The notes: generated from the sequence alone by a model not told the origin. A stretch of 64,000 bases of DNA from Castellaniella ginsengisoli (GCF_039523235.1 NZ_BAAAEX010000010.1); one strand, 5' to 3'; counted from the stretch's first letter, positions 38,780 through 47,586 are shown. A program made the numbers and translations.

Positions 38780-39757
38780 TCATTGGCGGCCGGCAATCAA
38801 CGCGAGTGCATGGCGGCTGCGCCGAATGAAGGCCGCCATCGTATCGGCCACCGACTCGTCGGGGCCTGTCCAGTTGAGGATGAAGCAAAAGCTCGTGCGT
38901 TGGCCGGGCTGCGCCATCTGGCCTGCTCCACAGAGGCAGTGAAAGTCTTCCCAATCGATGCTGCCGCCCTTGCCGTAGCCCACGATGTCCTCGGGCACCA
39001 TCATGGGCATGGCGTCGGCCATCGCAGAGATACGCTTGAATTCGAGCCGCGTTTCCGGTTTCTGGAAGAACGCGCCGGCCAGGGCCTGGTCGTACCAGCG
39101 GGCCATTTCGGCGGCGGTGCTCATCATGGTCTGGTACTCGTTGATGGCGGGGCGCGGCTTCCCCGGCATGATGCCTTGCGACATTTTTTCCATGCCCTCC
39201 CAGCCGATATCTGTGCCATTGGGCGCGCCGGCCAGGTACGAGAACAGTTTGCGCGTGGAATCGGGGATGCGCGTGTTCGCCAGCCCTGCCGAAGCGATCA
39301 GTTGGCGCGTCCGGTCGGCCCCGACGGCGTTCAGGGCGATGTCGGTAGCCGTATTGTCGCTGTGGGCGATCATGGCTTCGAGTACGTTTTTCGCGCTGGT
39401 CGTGCCCTGCAACTGCAGCAGGACGGGGCTGCCGGGCGACCAGACTTCGGGGCCCACGGCCATCTGAGTGTCCTCCGAAAGCCGGCCAGTCTCGACGTCT
39501 CTGAGGTATTGCGCCAGGATGAACGTCTTGACGGCGCTGCCGACGAACAGCGGCCCGTCCGAGCCCGCATGGTGAGTGATGCCGGCTCCGGTGCTTGCGA
39601 TGGAGACGAACGCGGCCGATTGCCCCGGCGATAGGGCGGCGAAGTCATTCAGGGCTTGGCTGATCGCGGCGGGGTCGGTGCCTTGGGCCATGCCGCGCGG
39701 TGTGATGCCTGCGGCAAAGAGCCCGGCGGCCGTCTGGAATAGACGTCTGCGGTTCAT
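38780..39757 (-). CDS. class A beta-lactamase-like serine hydrolase, possibly Tat-exported
   Basis: A 325-residue secreted protein of the penicillin-binding-like fold. Motifs: S74-A-V-K77 (SxxK), S133DN135 (SDN) and K263GG265 (KTG-equivalent), plus STAAEMARWYDQAL resembling the class A TTP helix. The omega-loop ExxLN glutamate that deacylates beta-lactams in class A enzymes is not visible: the region reads IPDSTRKLFSY. The SDN-KTG distance is about 26 residues longer than usual. The N-terminus NRRRLFQTAAGLFAAG looks like a twin-arginine signal. GGAG precedes the ATG. It may be a peptidase/esterase-like relative rather than a resistance enzyme. Confidence 0.75.
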   Translation of the reverse strand: MNRRRLFQTAAGLFAAGITPRGMAQGTDPAAISQALNDFAALSPGQSAAFVSIASTGAGITHHAGSDGPLFVGSAVKTFILAQYLRDVETGRLSEDTQMAVGPEVWSPGSPVLLQLQGTTSAKNVLEAMIAHSDNTATDIALNAVGADRTRQLIASAGLANTRIPDSTRKLFSYLAGAPNGTDIGWEGMEKMSQGIMPGKPRPAINEYQTMMSTAAEMARWYDQALAGAFFQKPETRLEFKRISAMADAMPMMVPEDIVGYGKGGSIDWEDFHCLCGAGQMAQPGQRTSFCFILNWTGPDESVADTMAAFIRRSRHALALIAGRQ

Positions 39758-39834
39758 GGCGCTGTCTCCGTAAGGGGTGTGATCATGGCCGCCTTGCCCG
39801 GCAACTGTCCGGCCATGATAATCCCTGGCGCGCC

Positions 39835-40701
39835 TCAGCGGCGCTTGAGCAGGACGGCGCAGATGGCGACCACCACGCACACGGTGGCCAGACCATCTTG
39901 CCAACCGGGCTGTTCGCCGATCAGCATGCTGCTCAGGATGCCGACGATCGGGATGGCGGTGACGCTCATGGCGCTGGTCGAGGGTGGCAAGGCGCGCGCC
40001 ATGGCAAACCAGATGACCTGGGCCGCGCCATAGTTCAGCAGCATCGACCACGCCAGCACGCCCCACATGAGAGCGCCGGCGGGCCAGTGCGGCGCAGGTT
40101 CGAGGGCCGAGGCCAGCAGCCCCAGGGCCAGCGAGGACAGCCCCAGCATCCAGATCAGCAGGGTTTCGGGCGCCAGGGTCAGGTTCGCGCGCTGCATCCA
40201 GACCGTGCCCAGCGCCCAGCAGAACGCGGCGGCCTGCATCCATGCGATGCCTGCGGGGCTGCCGGCCAGCGAGCTGAGTTCATTCCACAGCAGCAGGGCG
40301 AGGGCGACCAGGACGGCCGCGACGGCCAGGCCCAGACGCGCCGTAAAGCGTTCGCCGTAGAACAGCACCGACAGCAAGACGGTGAACACGGGCATGGTGA
40401 AGCCCAGGATGGCGGCGCGCCCGGCCGGCAGATGGGCAACCCCGATGATGGACAGGCCGTGCCAGCCCATCACGTTGGGCAGGCCCAGCACCACGACGCT
40501 GCGCCATTGCCGGGCGCCGCGCGGCAGCAGCGCAATCCCCCGCCGCCCGTAGTAGGCCAGCAGCACCAGCGTGCCGCCGGCCATCGTGAAGGCGCGAAAC
40601 CACAGCGGGCTCCATTCGTGCAGGCCCAGCTTCATCACGGGCCAGTTCAGGCCCCACATCAGCGTCAGCAGAACCAGGCCGAACAGTTGGCGGGCATTCA
40701 A
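39835..40701 (-). CDS. EamA/DMT-superfamily transporter
   Basis: A ten-span membrane protein (288 residues from a TTG start) made of two EamA repeats: LVLLTLMWGLNWPVMKLGL near the start and AAFCWALGTVWMQRANL in the second half, with the GE(R/Q) motif after spans 4 and 9 (LFYGERFTARLG and LIGEQPGWQD). It is probably a metabolite exporter. No ATG is suitable: TTG at 40701 or GTG at 40743 are the options, and neither has a good ribosome-binding site. It is divergent from queG. Confidence 0.78.
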   Translation of the reverse strand: MNARQLFGLVLLTLMWGLNWPVMKLGLHEWSPLWFRAFTMAGGTLVLLAYYGRRGIALLPRGARQWRSVVVLGLPNVMGWHGLSIIGVAHLPAGRAAILGFTMPVFTVLLSVLFYGERFTARLGLAVAAVLVALALLLWNELSSLAGSPAGIAWMQAAAFCWALGTVWMQRANLTLAPETLLIWMLGLSSLALGLLASALEPAPHWPAGALMWGVLAWSMLLNYGAAQVIWFAMARALPPSTSAMSVTAIPIVGILSSMLIGEQPGWQDGLATVCVVVAICAVLLKRR

Positions 40702-40791
40702 GGGGATACCGGAAGGGGGATGGACGATTGCAAAGCTTAGCACCGCCGTGCGCGCACCGTCCGTCACAGTGGGCGGGCGGTGCCGATTCCC

Positions 40792-40797
40792 TATAAT
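40792..40797 (+). promoter_or_regulatory. consensus -10 box placed for a leaderless queG transcript
   Basis: A perfect TATAAT lies at 40792-40797, and the queG ATG is at 40804, 6 bp further. Transcription starting about 7 bp after the box would begin at or next to the A of the start codon. No clear -35 hexamer is seen at 17 bp, and no ribosome-binding site is present. Confidence 0.45.
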
Positions 40798-40803
40798 TTC
40801 CGG

Positions 40804-41895
40804 ATGAACGGGCACAGTCAATGGATCCACCAGATACGGGCATGGGCCCGAGAACTGGGTTTTTCCGAAATCGGCGTCTCGGGGGTGGATCTGTCCTCTG
40901 CCGAGCCGCGCCTGCTGCAATGGCTCGCACAGGGCTACCACGGCGATCTGCACTATATGGAGCGGCATGGCCTCAAGCGTGCGCGTCCGGCCGAACTGGT
41001 GCCCGGCACGCTGAGCGTGATCACCGCGCGCATGCCGTATCTGCCGCGCGGCACCGGGTCCGGCTGGCAGTCCCGCGAGCTCGCCCGGCTGGCCGATCCC
41101 GGCGAGGGGGTGGTGTCGCTCTATGCCCGGGGCCGCGACTATCACAAGGTGGTGCGCGGGCGCCTGCAAAAGCTGTGCGACCGCATCGAGGCGCTGGTCG
41201 GCCCGTTCGGCTACCGTGTCTTTTCCGATTCGGCCCCGGTGCTGGAAAAGGAATTGGCCAGCCGCAGCGGCCTGGGCTGGCGCGGCAAGCATTCCATGGT
41301 GCTCTCGCGCGATGCGGGATCGATGTTCTTCCTGGGCGAGATTTTCGTGGACTTCGCGCTGGAGCCGACCGATCCGGTGAGCGCGCATTGCGGCACCTGT
41401 ACCGCCTGCATCGACGTCTGTCCCACCGGGGCCATCGTCGCCCCCGGCGTGGTGGACGCGCGCCGCTGCATTTCCTACCTCACCATCGAGAATCACGGCC
41501 CCATCCCCGAGGAATTGCGCCCGCTGATGGGCAACCACATCTACGGTTGCGACGACTGCCAGACGATCTGCCCCTGGAACAAGTACGCGCAAACCACGGA
41601 GCTGCCCGATTTCGACGAGCGCGCGCCGCTGGTCGGCCAGCGGCTCGTCGAGCTGTTCGCCTGGGACGAGGAAACTTTCCTGAAACGCACCGAGGGCGGC
41701 CCGATCCGCCGCATCAACCACGAGCGCTGGCTGCGCAACATCGCCGTGGCGCTGGGCAATGCCCTGCGCGGCGCCGACGCGGCGCAGGCCCCGACGCTGC
41801 GGGCCGCCTTGCTCAGCCGCGCCGACCATGAAAGCGCCCTGGTGCGCGAGCACGTGGCTTGGGCGCTGGCGCAGCGCCCTGAAGACGGGTCGTAG
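40804..41895 (+). CDS. queG: epoxyqueuosine reductase
   Basis: Reduces epoxyqueuosine to queuosine at tRNA position 34, using cobalamin and two [4Fe-4S] clusters. The 363-residue protein has the QueG N-terminal domain (LGFSEIGVSGVDLS, SLYARGRDYHKVVRGRL, SDSAPVLEKELA) and two ferredoxin-like cysteine sets, CGTCTACIDVCPTGA and YGCDDCQTICPWN, ending in a HEAT-like segment. The length is normal. A TATAAT box sits only 6 bp before the ATG, suggesting a leaderless mRNA. Confidence 0.94.
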   Translation: MNGHSQWIHQIRAWARELGFSEIGVSGVDLSSAEPRLLQWLAQGYHGDLHYMERHGLKRARPAELVPGTLSVITARMPYLPRGTGSGWQSRELARLADPGEGVVSLYARGRDYHKVVRGRLQKLCDRIEALVGPFGYRVFSDSAPVLEKELASRSGLGWRGKHSMVLSRDAGSMFFLGEIFVDFALEPTDPVSAHCGTCTACIDVCPTGAIVAPGVVDARRCISYLTIENHGPIPEELRPLMGNHIYGCDDCQTICPWNKYAQTTELPDFDERAPLVGQRLVELFAWDEETFLKRTEGGPIRRINHERWLRNIAVALGNALRGADAAQAPTLRAALLSRADHESALVREHVAWALAQRPEDGS

Positions 41896-41918
41896 GGTCC
41901 AGTCATATCCGTTTCTTC

Positions 41919-42797
41919 TTAACCCATAAATTCATCAAAGAATCTTTCCTCAACCTCGTAGGTGGTGATGGGTTTCAGCCCAAGTTCCAGGCTGGCCAGC
42001 ATGTCAATGAGTTTTTCGCTGTCTACCAGTTCGATGGGTGGCGCTCCGTCGCGGTTGGCTTCGCGGCGAGCTTCAGCGGTGAAGGTGCCGGTCGTAATGA
42101 TGATGCCTTTGTCGGCGCGACCCACCATGGCACCACGAAAGTCACGCACCAGGGACGGGGTGACCGAATTGGCATAGCGCTTACACTGGAACAGCACCTT
42201 GAAGGATACCAGTGGGTTGATGACCAGGATGCCAAAGCCATCGATCCCGCCATCGTTGCTTTTGCCTGTGACCTCGACATGGATAAAACCAGCTTCGCGC
42301 AGTAGCCGCTGGGCCAGCCGTTCAAAACCAGCAGGAGGCAAGGCTCGGAGGACCTCCAGTACCTCGCTGCGGTAATCGTTGGCGGGCTCACCACCTTCTT
42401 CAGCCAGACGCTCTTCCAAGGGTTCTGTGTGTGCTGCCTTGGCCTTGCGGCGCTCCTGGAAAATGGCCACCCAGCGTAGGAAGATTTCGTGGGCTTGTTC
42501 GTAGGTCAGCGTGGTATTGCGGCCACGTTCTGTCAAACTCCAGATGCCGCGCTTGGAAGAATCCAGAAGCCCTTCCTTGGTCAGATAGAATCGAGCCCAT
42601 GCCACCTGGTTCTTGAAGCGTGGTTGGCCAGAGGAGGTCAGTTCGTTCAGGATGTCGTCAGCGAGTTGCTGGTCTGCCGCGATCTGCTCGGTGACTTCAT
42701 CGGGTGATCCCGAGCCACCCAGCTTGCGCAAGGCATCCAGTAATGGGCCAAACCAGTTGACGAACTGGGCCCCTTCATTTTTGTTGTACTTTGCCAT
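41919..42797 (-). CDS. Mrr-type restriction endonuclease
   Basis: A type IV (modification-dependent) restriction enzyme of 292 residues. The N-terminal Mrr winged-helix domain (about 1-110) has ILNELTSSGQPRFKNQVAWARFYLTK and GIWSLTERG; the C-terminal PD-(D/E)xK domain contains the nuclease core NDGGIDGFGIL then VLFQCKRY (D...QxK), followed by IIITTGTFTAEA. Mrr proteins cut DNA with foreign methylation. Its base composition is visibly lower in GC than the neighbours, and it sits next to the 3' end of tRNA-Phe, which suggests acquisition. No methyltransferase partner is present, as expected for type IV. Confidence 0.88.
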   Translation of the reverse strand: MAKYNKNEGAQFVNWFGPLLDALRKLGGSGSPDEVTEQIAADQQLADDILNELTSSGQPRFKNQVAWARFYLTKEGLLDSSKRGIWSLTERGRNTTLTYEQAHEIFLRWVAIFQERRKAKAAHTEPLEERLAEEGGEPANDYRSEVLEVLRALPPAGFERLAQRLLREAGFIHVEVTGKSNDGGIDGFGILVINPLVSFKVLFQCKRYANSVTPSLVRDFRGAMVGRADKGIIITTGTFTAEARREANRDGAPPIELVDSEKLIDMLASLELGLKPITTYEVEERFFDEFMG

Positions 42798-42978
42798 GAC
42801 ACACCCGTGGTTTCAGAGTGCAGCCATCGTATCATCAAGTTACGTTACGGTTCTCGATTGGCAGGTGGTTTCCGGCGTCAATCGTTAACCACGAAACCCG
42901 CATGAATACGGCCTTTCGTCTGGGGCGTAGTCTTGAGATTAAACTCCTAATCCTCGCTAGGCGCACCCCTCCAGACAA

Positions 42979-43007
42979 CAAAAAACCCAACGGAGAACCG
43001 TTGGGTT
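42979..43007 (-). terminator. rho-independent terminator of tRNA-Phe
   Basis: Read on the minus strand, a perfect 10-bp stem AACCCAACGG (42998-43007 complement) with CCGTTGGGTT closes a TTCT loop and is followed by a T run (complement of the A run at 42979-42983). It lies about 10 bp beyond the 3' end of tRNA-Phe. Confidence 0.85.
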
Positions 43008-43016
43008 GATTGCAAC

Positions 43017-43092
43017 TGGTGGCCCGGGGCGGAATCGAACCACCGACACAAGGATTTTCAATCCTCTGCTCTACCGACTGAGCTACCGGGCC
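43017..43092 (-). tRNA. tRNA-Phe (GAA)
   Basis: A complete 76-nt tRNA with the 3' CCA encoded. The acceptor stem GGCCCGG pairs with CCGGGCC; the D arm is GCTC-AGTCGGTA-GAGC, the anticodon arm AGGAT-TGAAAAT-CCTT gives anticodon GAA, and the T arm has GGTTCGATTCC. A strong terminator follows. Confidence 0.97.
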
Positions 43093-43184
43093 AAGACGCA
43101 GAATCATACATGAAAATTTGATCCTGTGCAGACAACGGCATCCTGTGGGCGACGGCCGCCATTCCCTGCCCGGCCGCAACGCCT

Positions 43185-43190
43185 TATAAT
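43185..43190 (+). promoter_or_regulatory. -10 box upstream of hemA
   Basis: A perfect TATAAT at 43185-43190 lies 37 bp before the hemA ATG (43227). A weak -35-like TTCCCT (43162-43167) is 17 bp upstream. This is the most likely hemA promoter. Confidence 0.5.
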
Positions 43191-43226
43191 ACAAGCCTTC
43201 TTCGTGTGCAACTTCTTCTTGCGGGC

Positions 43227-44504
43227 ATGTCCGTCGACGTACTGACCTTTGGCTTGAACCACGTTTCCGCGCCGGTTTCGGTGCGGGAGCGCGTGTCGTT
43301 TCCGCTCGAAGTGGTCAAGCCCGCGCTGGCCGCGCTGCGGTCCGCTTTCGGCAGCGGCGTGCGCGAGGCCGCCATCCTGTCCACCTGTAACCGCACCGAG
43401 ATCTACTGTGCGGCCGATCCCGGTGTCGTGTCCGGGCTGCCCGCCTGGCTGGCCGAATTCAACCGCCTGGAAACCGGCCTGTTGGCGCCCCATCTGTACC
43501 AGTACCAGAAGAACGATGCCGTGCGCCACGCCTTTCGCGTCGCCAGCGGCCTGGATTCCATGGTGCTGGGCGAGCCGCAGATCCTGGGCCAGATGAAAGA
43601 GGCCGTGCGCGCCGCCGAGCAGGCCGGCACGCTCGGCACGCTGCTGCACCAATTGTTCCAGAGAACCTTCTCCGTCGCCAAAGAGGTTCGCTCGCAGACC
43701 GCCATCGGCGCGCATTCCGTGTCCATGGCGGCCGCCGCCGTGCGCCTGGCCGAGCGCGTGCTGGGGGATCTGTCCTGTAGCAACGTGCTCTTCATCGGCG
43801 CCGGCGAGATGATCGAGCTCTGTGCCACCCACTTCGCGGCGGTGCGGCCGCGCCAGATCGCGGTGGCCAACCGCACGCTGGAGCGCGCCGAGACCCTGGC
43901 GTCCCGGTTCGATGCCCGCACGCTCAAACTCTCGGCGCTGCCCGATCATCTGGCCGAGTTCGACGTGGTCGTCTCCTGTACGGCCTCGTCCTTGCCCATC
44001 CTCGGCCTGGGGATGGTCGAAAGGGCTGCGCGCGCGCGGCGCCACCGCCCCATGGTGATGGTCGACCTGGCCGTGCCGCGCGACATCGAACCCGAAATCG
44101 GCCGCCTGGCCGACGTCTACCTGTACACGGTCGACGATCTGGGCCGCATGGTGCAATCGGGCACCGATGCGCGCCGCGCCGCCGTGGTCCAGGCCGAAGC
44201 CATCATCGAGGCCCGGGTGCGGCATTTCATGCACTGGCTCAGCAACCGCGAGATCGTGCCGGCGATCATCGATTACCAGCAAAGCGCCGATGCCCTGCGC
44301 CAGGCCGAACTGGACCGCGCCCGGCGGCTGCTGGCCCGCGGCGACGACCCGGAAGCCGTGCTCGAACACCTGGCGCACAGCCTGACGCATAAATACATGC
44401 ATGGCCCGCTGGCCGCCCTGAACCGCAGCGAAGGCGCCGAGCGCGACCAGTTGCTGACGCTGCTGCCCCGCCTGCTGCCCGAATCCGGCGCCCGCCGGCG
44501 GTAG
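43227..44504 (+). CDS. hemA: glutamyl-tRNA reductase
   Basis: Reduces Glu-tRNA to glutamate-1-semialdehyde, the first step of C5-pathway haem and corrin synthesis. The 425-residue protein starts VDVLTFGLNHVSAPVSVRE and has the catalytic cysteine C54 in LSTCNRTE, the HAFRVASGLDSMVLGEPQILGQ block and the NADPH-binding GAGEM segment. The ATG at 43227 fits the family start; a GTG at 43206 would add seven residues. prfA follows in the same direction after about 80 bp, a common arrangement. Confidence 0.95.
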   Translation: MSVDVLTFGLNHVSAPVSVRERVSFPLEVVKPALAALRSAFGSGVREAAILSTCNRTEIYCAADPGVVSGLPAWLAEFNRLETGLLAPHLYQYQKNDAVRHAFRVASGLDSMVLGEPQILGQMKEAVRAAEQAGTLGTLLHQLFQRTFSVAKEVRSQTAIGAHSVSMAAAAVRLAERVLGDLSCSNVLFIGAGEMIELCATHFAAVRPRQIAVANRTLERAETLASRFDARTLKLSALPDHLAEFDVVVSCTASSLPILGLGMVERAARARRHRPMVMVDLAVPRDIEPEIGRLADVYLYTVDDLGRMVQSGTDARRAAVVQAEAIIEARVRHFMHWLSNREIVPAIIDYQQSADALRQAELDRARRLLARGDDPEAVLEHLAHSLTHKYMHGPLAALNRSEGAERDQLLTLLPRLLPESGARRR

Positions 44505-44586
44505 CGCCGCTCTCCTTCTTTCCGTGCCCATCCGGTCCTGTGCGACCGGGTCGGGTTTCTTTTTTGATTCCCCGGAACTCCCCTTC

Positions 44587-45666
44587 ATGAAAAGTTCGAT
44601 GCGAGGCCGCCTGGAACAGCTCGGCCACCGCCTGGCCGAGATCGACGCCTTGCTGGCCGAACCGGACAGCGCCGCGGACATGGACCGTTTTCGCAAATGG
44701 ACGCGCGAGCGCGCCGAGCTGGAACCCGTGGTGCGGGTCTTCGAGTCCTGGCAACGCGCATTCGAGGACAGGGACGCGGCGCGGGAAATGCTGTCCGACC
44801 CCGACATGAAGGCGCTGGCCGAGGAAGAGCTCGCCGGCGCCGACGCGCGCATCGAGGCGCTGGAAGACGAATTGCAGATCCTGCTGCTGCCCAGGGATCC
44901 GGACGACGACCGCAGCGTTTTCCTGGAAATCCGCGCCGGCACGGGCGGCGATGAAAGCGCCCTGTTCGCGGGAGACCTGCTGCGCATGTACACCCGCTAC
45001 GCGGAAGTTCACGGCTGGCGGGTGGAACTGATGTCCGAGAGTGCGTCCGAGCTGGGGGGATACAAGGAAGTCATTGCCCATATCGAAGGCGACGGCGTTT
45101 ATGGCCGGCTGAAGTTCGAGTCCGGCGCCCATCGCGTCCAGCGCGTGCCCGAGACCGAATCCCAGGGCCGGGTGCACACCTCGGCCTGCACCGTGGCGGT
45201 GATGCCGGAGGCCGATCCTCAGGCCGACATCCGGGTCGATCCCAACGATCTGCGCATCGATACCTTCCGCGCCAGCGGGGCGGGCGGGCAGCACATCAAC
45301 AAGACCGACTCGGCGGTGCGCATCACCCACCTGCCGACCGGCCTGGTGGTGGAATGCCAGGACGACCGCTCCCAGCATCGCAACAAGGACAAGGCCATGC
45401 AGGTGCTGGCCGCCCGCCTGAAAGACCGCCAGCAGCAGGAGGCCCACGCACGCGAGGCCGCCCAGCGCAAGAGCCTGGTGGGCTCGGGTGACCGGTCCGA
45501 ACGCATCCGCACCTACAACTTCCCGCAGGGGCGCGTTACCGACCACCGCATCAACCTGACGCTCTACAAGTTGGCGCAGGTGATGGACGGCGATCTGGGC
45601 GAACTGACCGATGCCTTGCTGGCCGAGCATCAGGCCGAGCAGCTCGCCGCCCTGGCGCTGGACTGA
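44587..45666 (+). CDS. prfA: peptide chain release factor 1
   Basis: Reads UAA and UAG stop codons and triggers peptide release. The 359-residue protein has the GGQ motif at 233-235 (GAGGQHINKTDSAVR) and the PxT stop-codon recognition tripeptide as PET in RVQRVPETESQGR. The ATG at 44587 gives the usual length. A weak hairpin CCGGTC/GACCGG (44532-44549) followed by a T-rich run lies between hemA and prfA and could limit read-through. prmC, which methylates this GGQ glutamine, is next. Confidence 0.97.
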   Translation: MKSSMRGRLEQLGHRLAEIDALLAEPDSAADMDRFRKWTRERAELEPVVRVFESWQRAFEDRDAAREMLSDPDMKALAEEELAGADARIEALEDELQILLLPRDPDDDRSVFLEIRAGTGGDESALFAGDLLRMYTRYAEVHGWRVELMSESASELGGYKEVIAHIEGDGVYGRLKFESGAHRVQRVPETESQGRVHTSACTVAVMPEADPQADIRVDPNDLRIDTFRASGAGGQHINKTDSAVRITHLPTGLVVECQDDRSQHRNKDKAMQVLAARLKDRQQQEAHAREAAQRKSLVGSGDRSERIRTYNFPQGRVTDHRINLTLYKLAQVMDGDLGELTDALLAEHQAEQLAALALD

Positions 45667-45731
45667 ACCATGCGGTGCCGCACGCATTCATGGAAGGCGT
45701 TCGCCGCGGCGGCGGCCCGCGTGGGCCGACC

Positions 45732-46562
45732 ATGATCGGGACTTTGCGCGAATCCCTGGCGGCCAGCCCGTTGCCGCGCCTGGAGGCCCGCCTGCTCTGG
45801 CAGCGGGTGCTGGGCGTGCCGCATGCCTGGTTGATCGCGCATGATGCCGATCCGCTGGAGCCTGCGCAGGTCGCCGCCTATCAGGCGCTGGAGGCTCGCC
45901 GGCTGGCGGGAGAACCCATTGCCTATATCCTCGGCGTGCGGGAGTTCTTCGGCCGCGATTTCCAGGTGACTCCGGCCGTGTTGATTCCCCGCCCGGACAC
46001 CGAGTTGCTGGTCGAGTGCGGGCTGCGCGCGGTGCGGGCGCTGCGCGCCCCCCGGGTGCTGGATCTCGGCACGGGCAGCGGCATCGTGGCGGTGACGCTG
46101 GCGCTTGAACGGCCCGATGCGCAGGTGCGGGCCACCGATTGCAGCGCCGAGGCCCTGGACGTGGCGCGGATGAACGCACGCGTCCTAGGGGCAAAACTAT
46201 TGTTTTCACACGGGAATTGGTACGATACAGAGTTGGGTTCGGCAGGGTTCGATTTGATTGTCTCGAATCCTCCGTACATTGATGCGCAGGATGCGCACCT
46301 GGGGCGAGGCGACCTGCGCTTTGAGCCCGCGGGTGCCCTGACCGATGGGGCCGATGGCCTGCAAGCCCTGCGCGAGATCGTGCAGGGCGCGCCGGATCAT
46401 CTGGCGCCGGGCGGGTTCCTGTGCGTGGAACACGGCTGGGACCAGGCGGCGGCCGTCCGGTCCCTGTTTTTACGCCGAGGGTTCGCCGACGTTGCCAGCG
46501 AGCGTGACCTGTCCGGCATCGAACGCGTCACCCGAGGCCGCCTGCCGGCCGGATTTTCTTGA
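45732..46562 (+). CDS. prmC: release factor glutamine methyltransferase
   Basis: Methylates the GGQ glutamine of release factors using SAM. The 276-residue protein has the N-terminal substrate domain (GEPIAYILGVREFFG, PRPDTE), the SAM motif LDLGTGSGIVAV and the glutamine-binding NPPY motif. The start at 45732 (MIGTLRESLAAS) matches the E. coli N-terminus best; in-frame starts at 45690 and 45675 add unconserved residues. It lies directly after prfA and 11 bp before the grxD ATG. The stretch around 46190-46290 is locally AT-rich but the frame is intact. Confidence 0.94.
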   Translation: MIGTLRESLAASPLPRLEARLLWQRVLGVPHAWLIAHDADPLEPAQVAAYQALEARRLAGEPIAYILGVREFFGRDFQVTPAVLIPRPDTELLVECGLRAVRALRAPRVLDLGTGSGIVAVTLALERPDAQVRATDCSAEALDVARMNARVLGAKLLFSHGNWYDTELGSAGFDLIVSNPPYIDAQDAHLGRGDLRFEPAGALTDGADGLQALREIVQGAPDHLAPGGFLCVEHGWDQAAAVRSLFLRRGFADVASERDLSGIERVTRGRLPAGFS

Positions 46563-46573
46563 GCGAGACCACC

Positions 46574-46915
46574 ATGAGCGAAGCAGTCCAATCCGAAGTC
46601 CAGAATTTCATCCGTGAAACGGTCACCGGCCATCCGGTCGTCCTGTTCATGAAGGGCACGGCCCAATTTCCGCAATGCGGTTTTTCCGGCCGCGCCATCC
46701 AGGTCCTGAAGGAAATCGGCGTCACCAAGCTGGTCACCGTCAACGTGCTGGAAGACCCCGAAGTCCGCCAAGGCATCAAAGACTATGCCAACTGGCCGAC
46801 GATCCCCCAGTTGTATGTCAAGGGCGAGTTCATCGGCGGCACCGACATCATGAACGAAATGCACCAGAACGGCGAACTCGCCCAACTGCTGAAGGACGCC
46901 GGGGCGATCGAGTAA
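46574..46915 (+). CDS. grxD: monothiol glutaredoxin (Grx4 type)
   Basis: A 113-residue CGFS glutaredoxin that binds and delivers [2Fe-2S] clusters. The active site is C35GFS38 within MKGTAQFPQCGFSGRA; WPTIPQLYVKGEFIGGTDI completes the glutathione-binding site. The ATG at 46574 is preferred to a TTG at 46559 that overlaps prmC. It is part of the prfA-prmC-grxD-ubiX run. Confidence 0.95.
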   Translation: MSEAVQSEVQNFIRETVTGHPVVLFMKGTAQFPQCGFSGRAIQVLKEIGVTKLVTVNVLEDPEVRQGIKDYANWPTIPQLYVKGEFIGGTDIMNEMHQNGELAQLLKDAGAIE

Positions 46916-46937
46916 ATCCCCGGATGCGCGCGGCGCG

Positions 46938-47552
46938 ATGACTCGTTCAGAGGATCACAAGCGGCTGGTTGTCGGCATCAGCGGCGCCACCGGCGTCCGG
47001 TACGCCACGCGCCTGCTGGAAATCGCGCGGGCGCACGGCGGGGTGGAAACCCATCTCGTCATGTCGCCTTCGGGCGTGCTGAACATCCGCCATGAACTGG
47101 GCCTGGATCGCCAGGCCGTTCAGGCGATGGCGGATCACGTCCATAGCCATCGGGACGTGGGGGCGGTGCTGGCCAGCGGCAGCTTCCGCACGGCCGGTAT
47201 GGTGGTGGCGCCCTGCTCCATGCGCACGCTGGCTGCCGTGGCGCACGGCCTGTCGGATAATCTCATCACCCGGGCGGCGGACGTGACGCTCAAAGAGCGC
47301 CGCAGGCTGGTGCTGATGGTGCGGGAAACCCCCTTCAACCTGGCGCATCTGCGCAACATGACGGCCGTCACCGAGATGGGCGGGGTGATCTTTCCGCCGC
47401 TGCCCGCGTTCTACATGCGGCCGGCGTCGTTGGACGATCTGATCGACCATACCGTATGCCGCGTGCTGGAACTTTTCGATATTCACGTGCCTGGGCCTCG
47501 CTGGGAAGGCCTCGACGACCCGCGCGGCCATTCGCGCGCCGGGGCGGCCTGA
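46938..47552 (+). CDS. ubiX: flavin prenyltransferase UbiX
   Basis: Makes prenylated FMN, the cofactor of the UbiD decarboxylase in ubiquinone synthesis. The 204-residue protein starts with the flavoprotein motif VVGISGATGVRYATRLL and carries VVAPCSMRTLAAVAHGLSDNLITRAADV and KERRRLVLMVRETP, all canonical for UbiX. ubiD is not in the window. It follows grxD after 22 bp. Confidence 0.95.
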   Translation: MTRSEDHKRLVVGISGATGVRYATRLLEIARAHGGVETHLVMSPSGVLNIRHELGLDRQAVQAMADHVHSHRDVGAVLASGSFRTAGMVVAPCSMRTLAAVAHGLSDNLITRAADVTLKERRRLVLMVRETPFNLAHLRNMTAVTEMGGVIFPPLPAFYMRPASLDDLIDHTVCRVLELFDIHVPGPRWEGLDDPRGHSRAGAA

Positions 47553-47586
47553 TGCGCCGCCTCCATCCGTTTCCAGGGAATCACGC

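Noticed and set aside
41896..43016. Prophage or integrative element at tRNA-Phe
   Set aside because: No integrase, no duplicated tRNA 3' end and only one cargo gene are visible, so I report only a possible acquired gene.
44532..44562. Terminator between hemA and prfA
   Set aside because: A 6-bp stem is followed by six non-T bases before the T run; too weak to call as a terminator.
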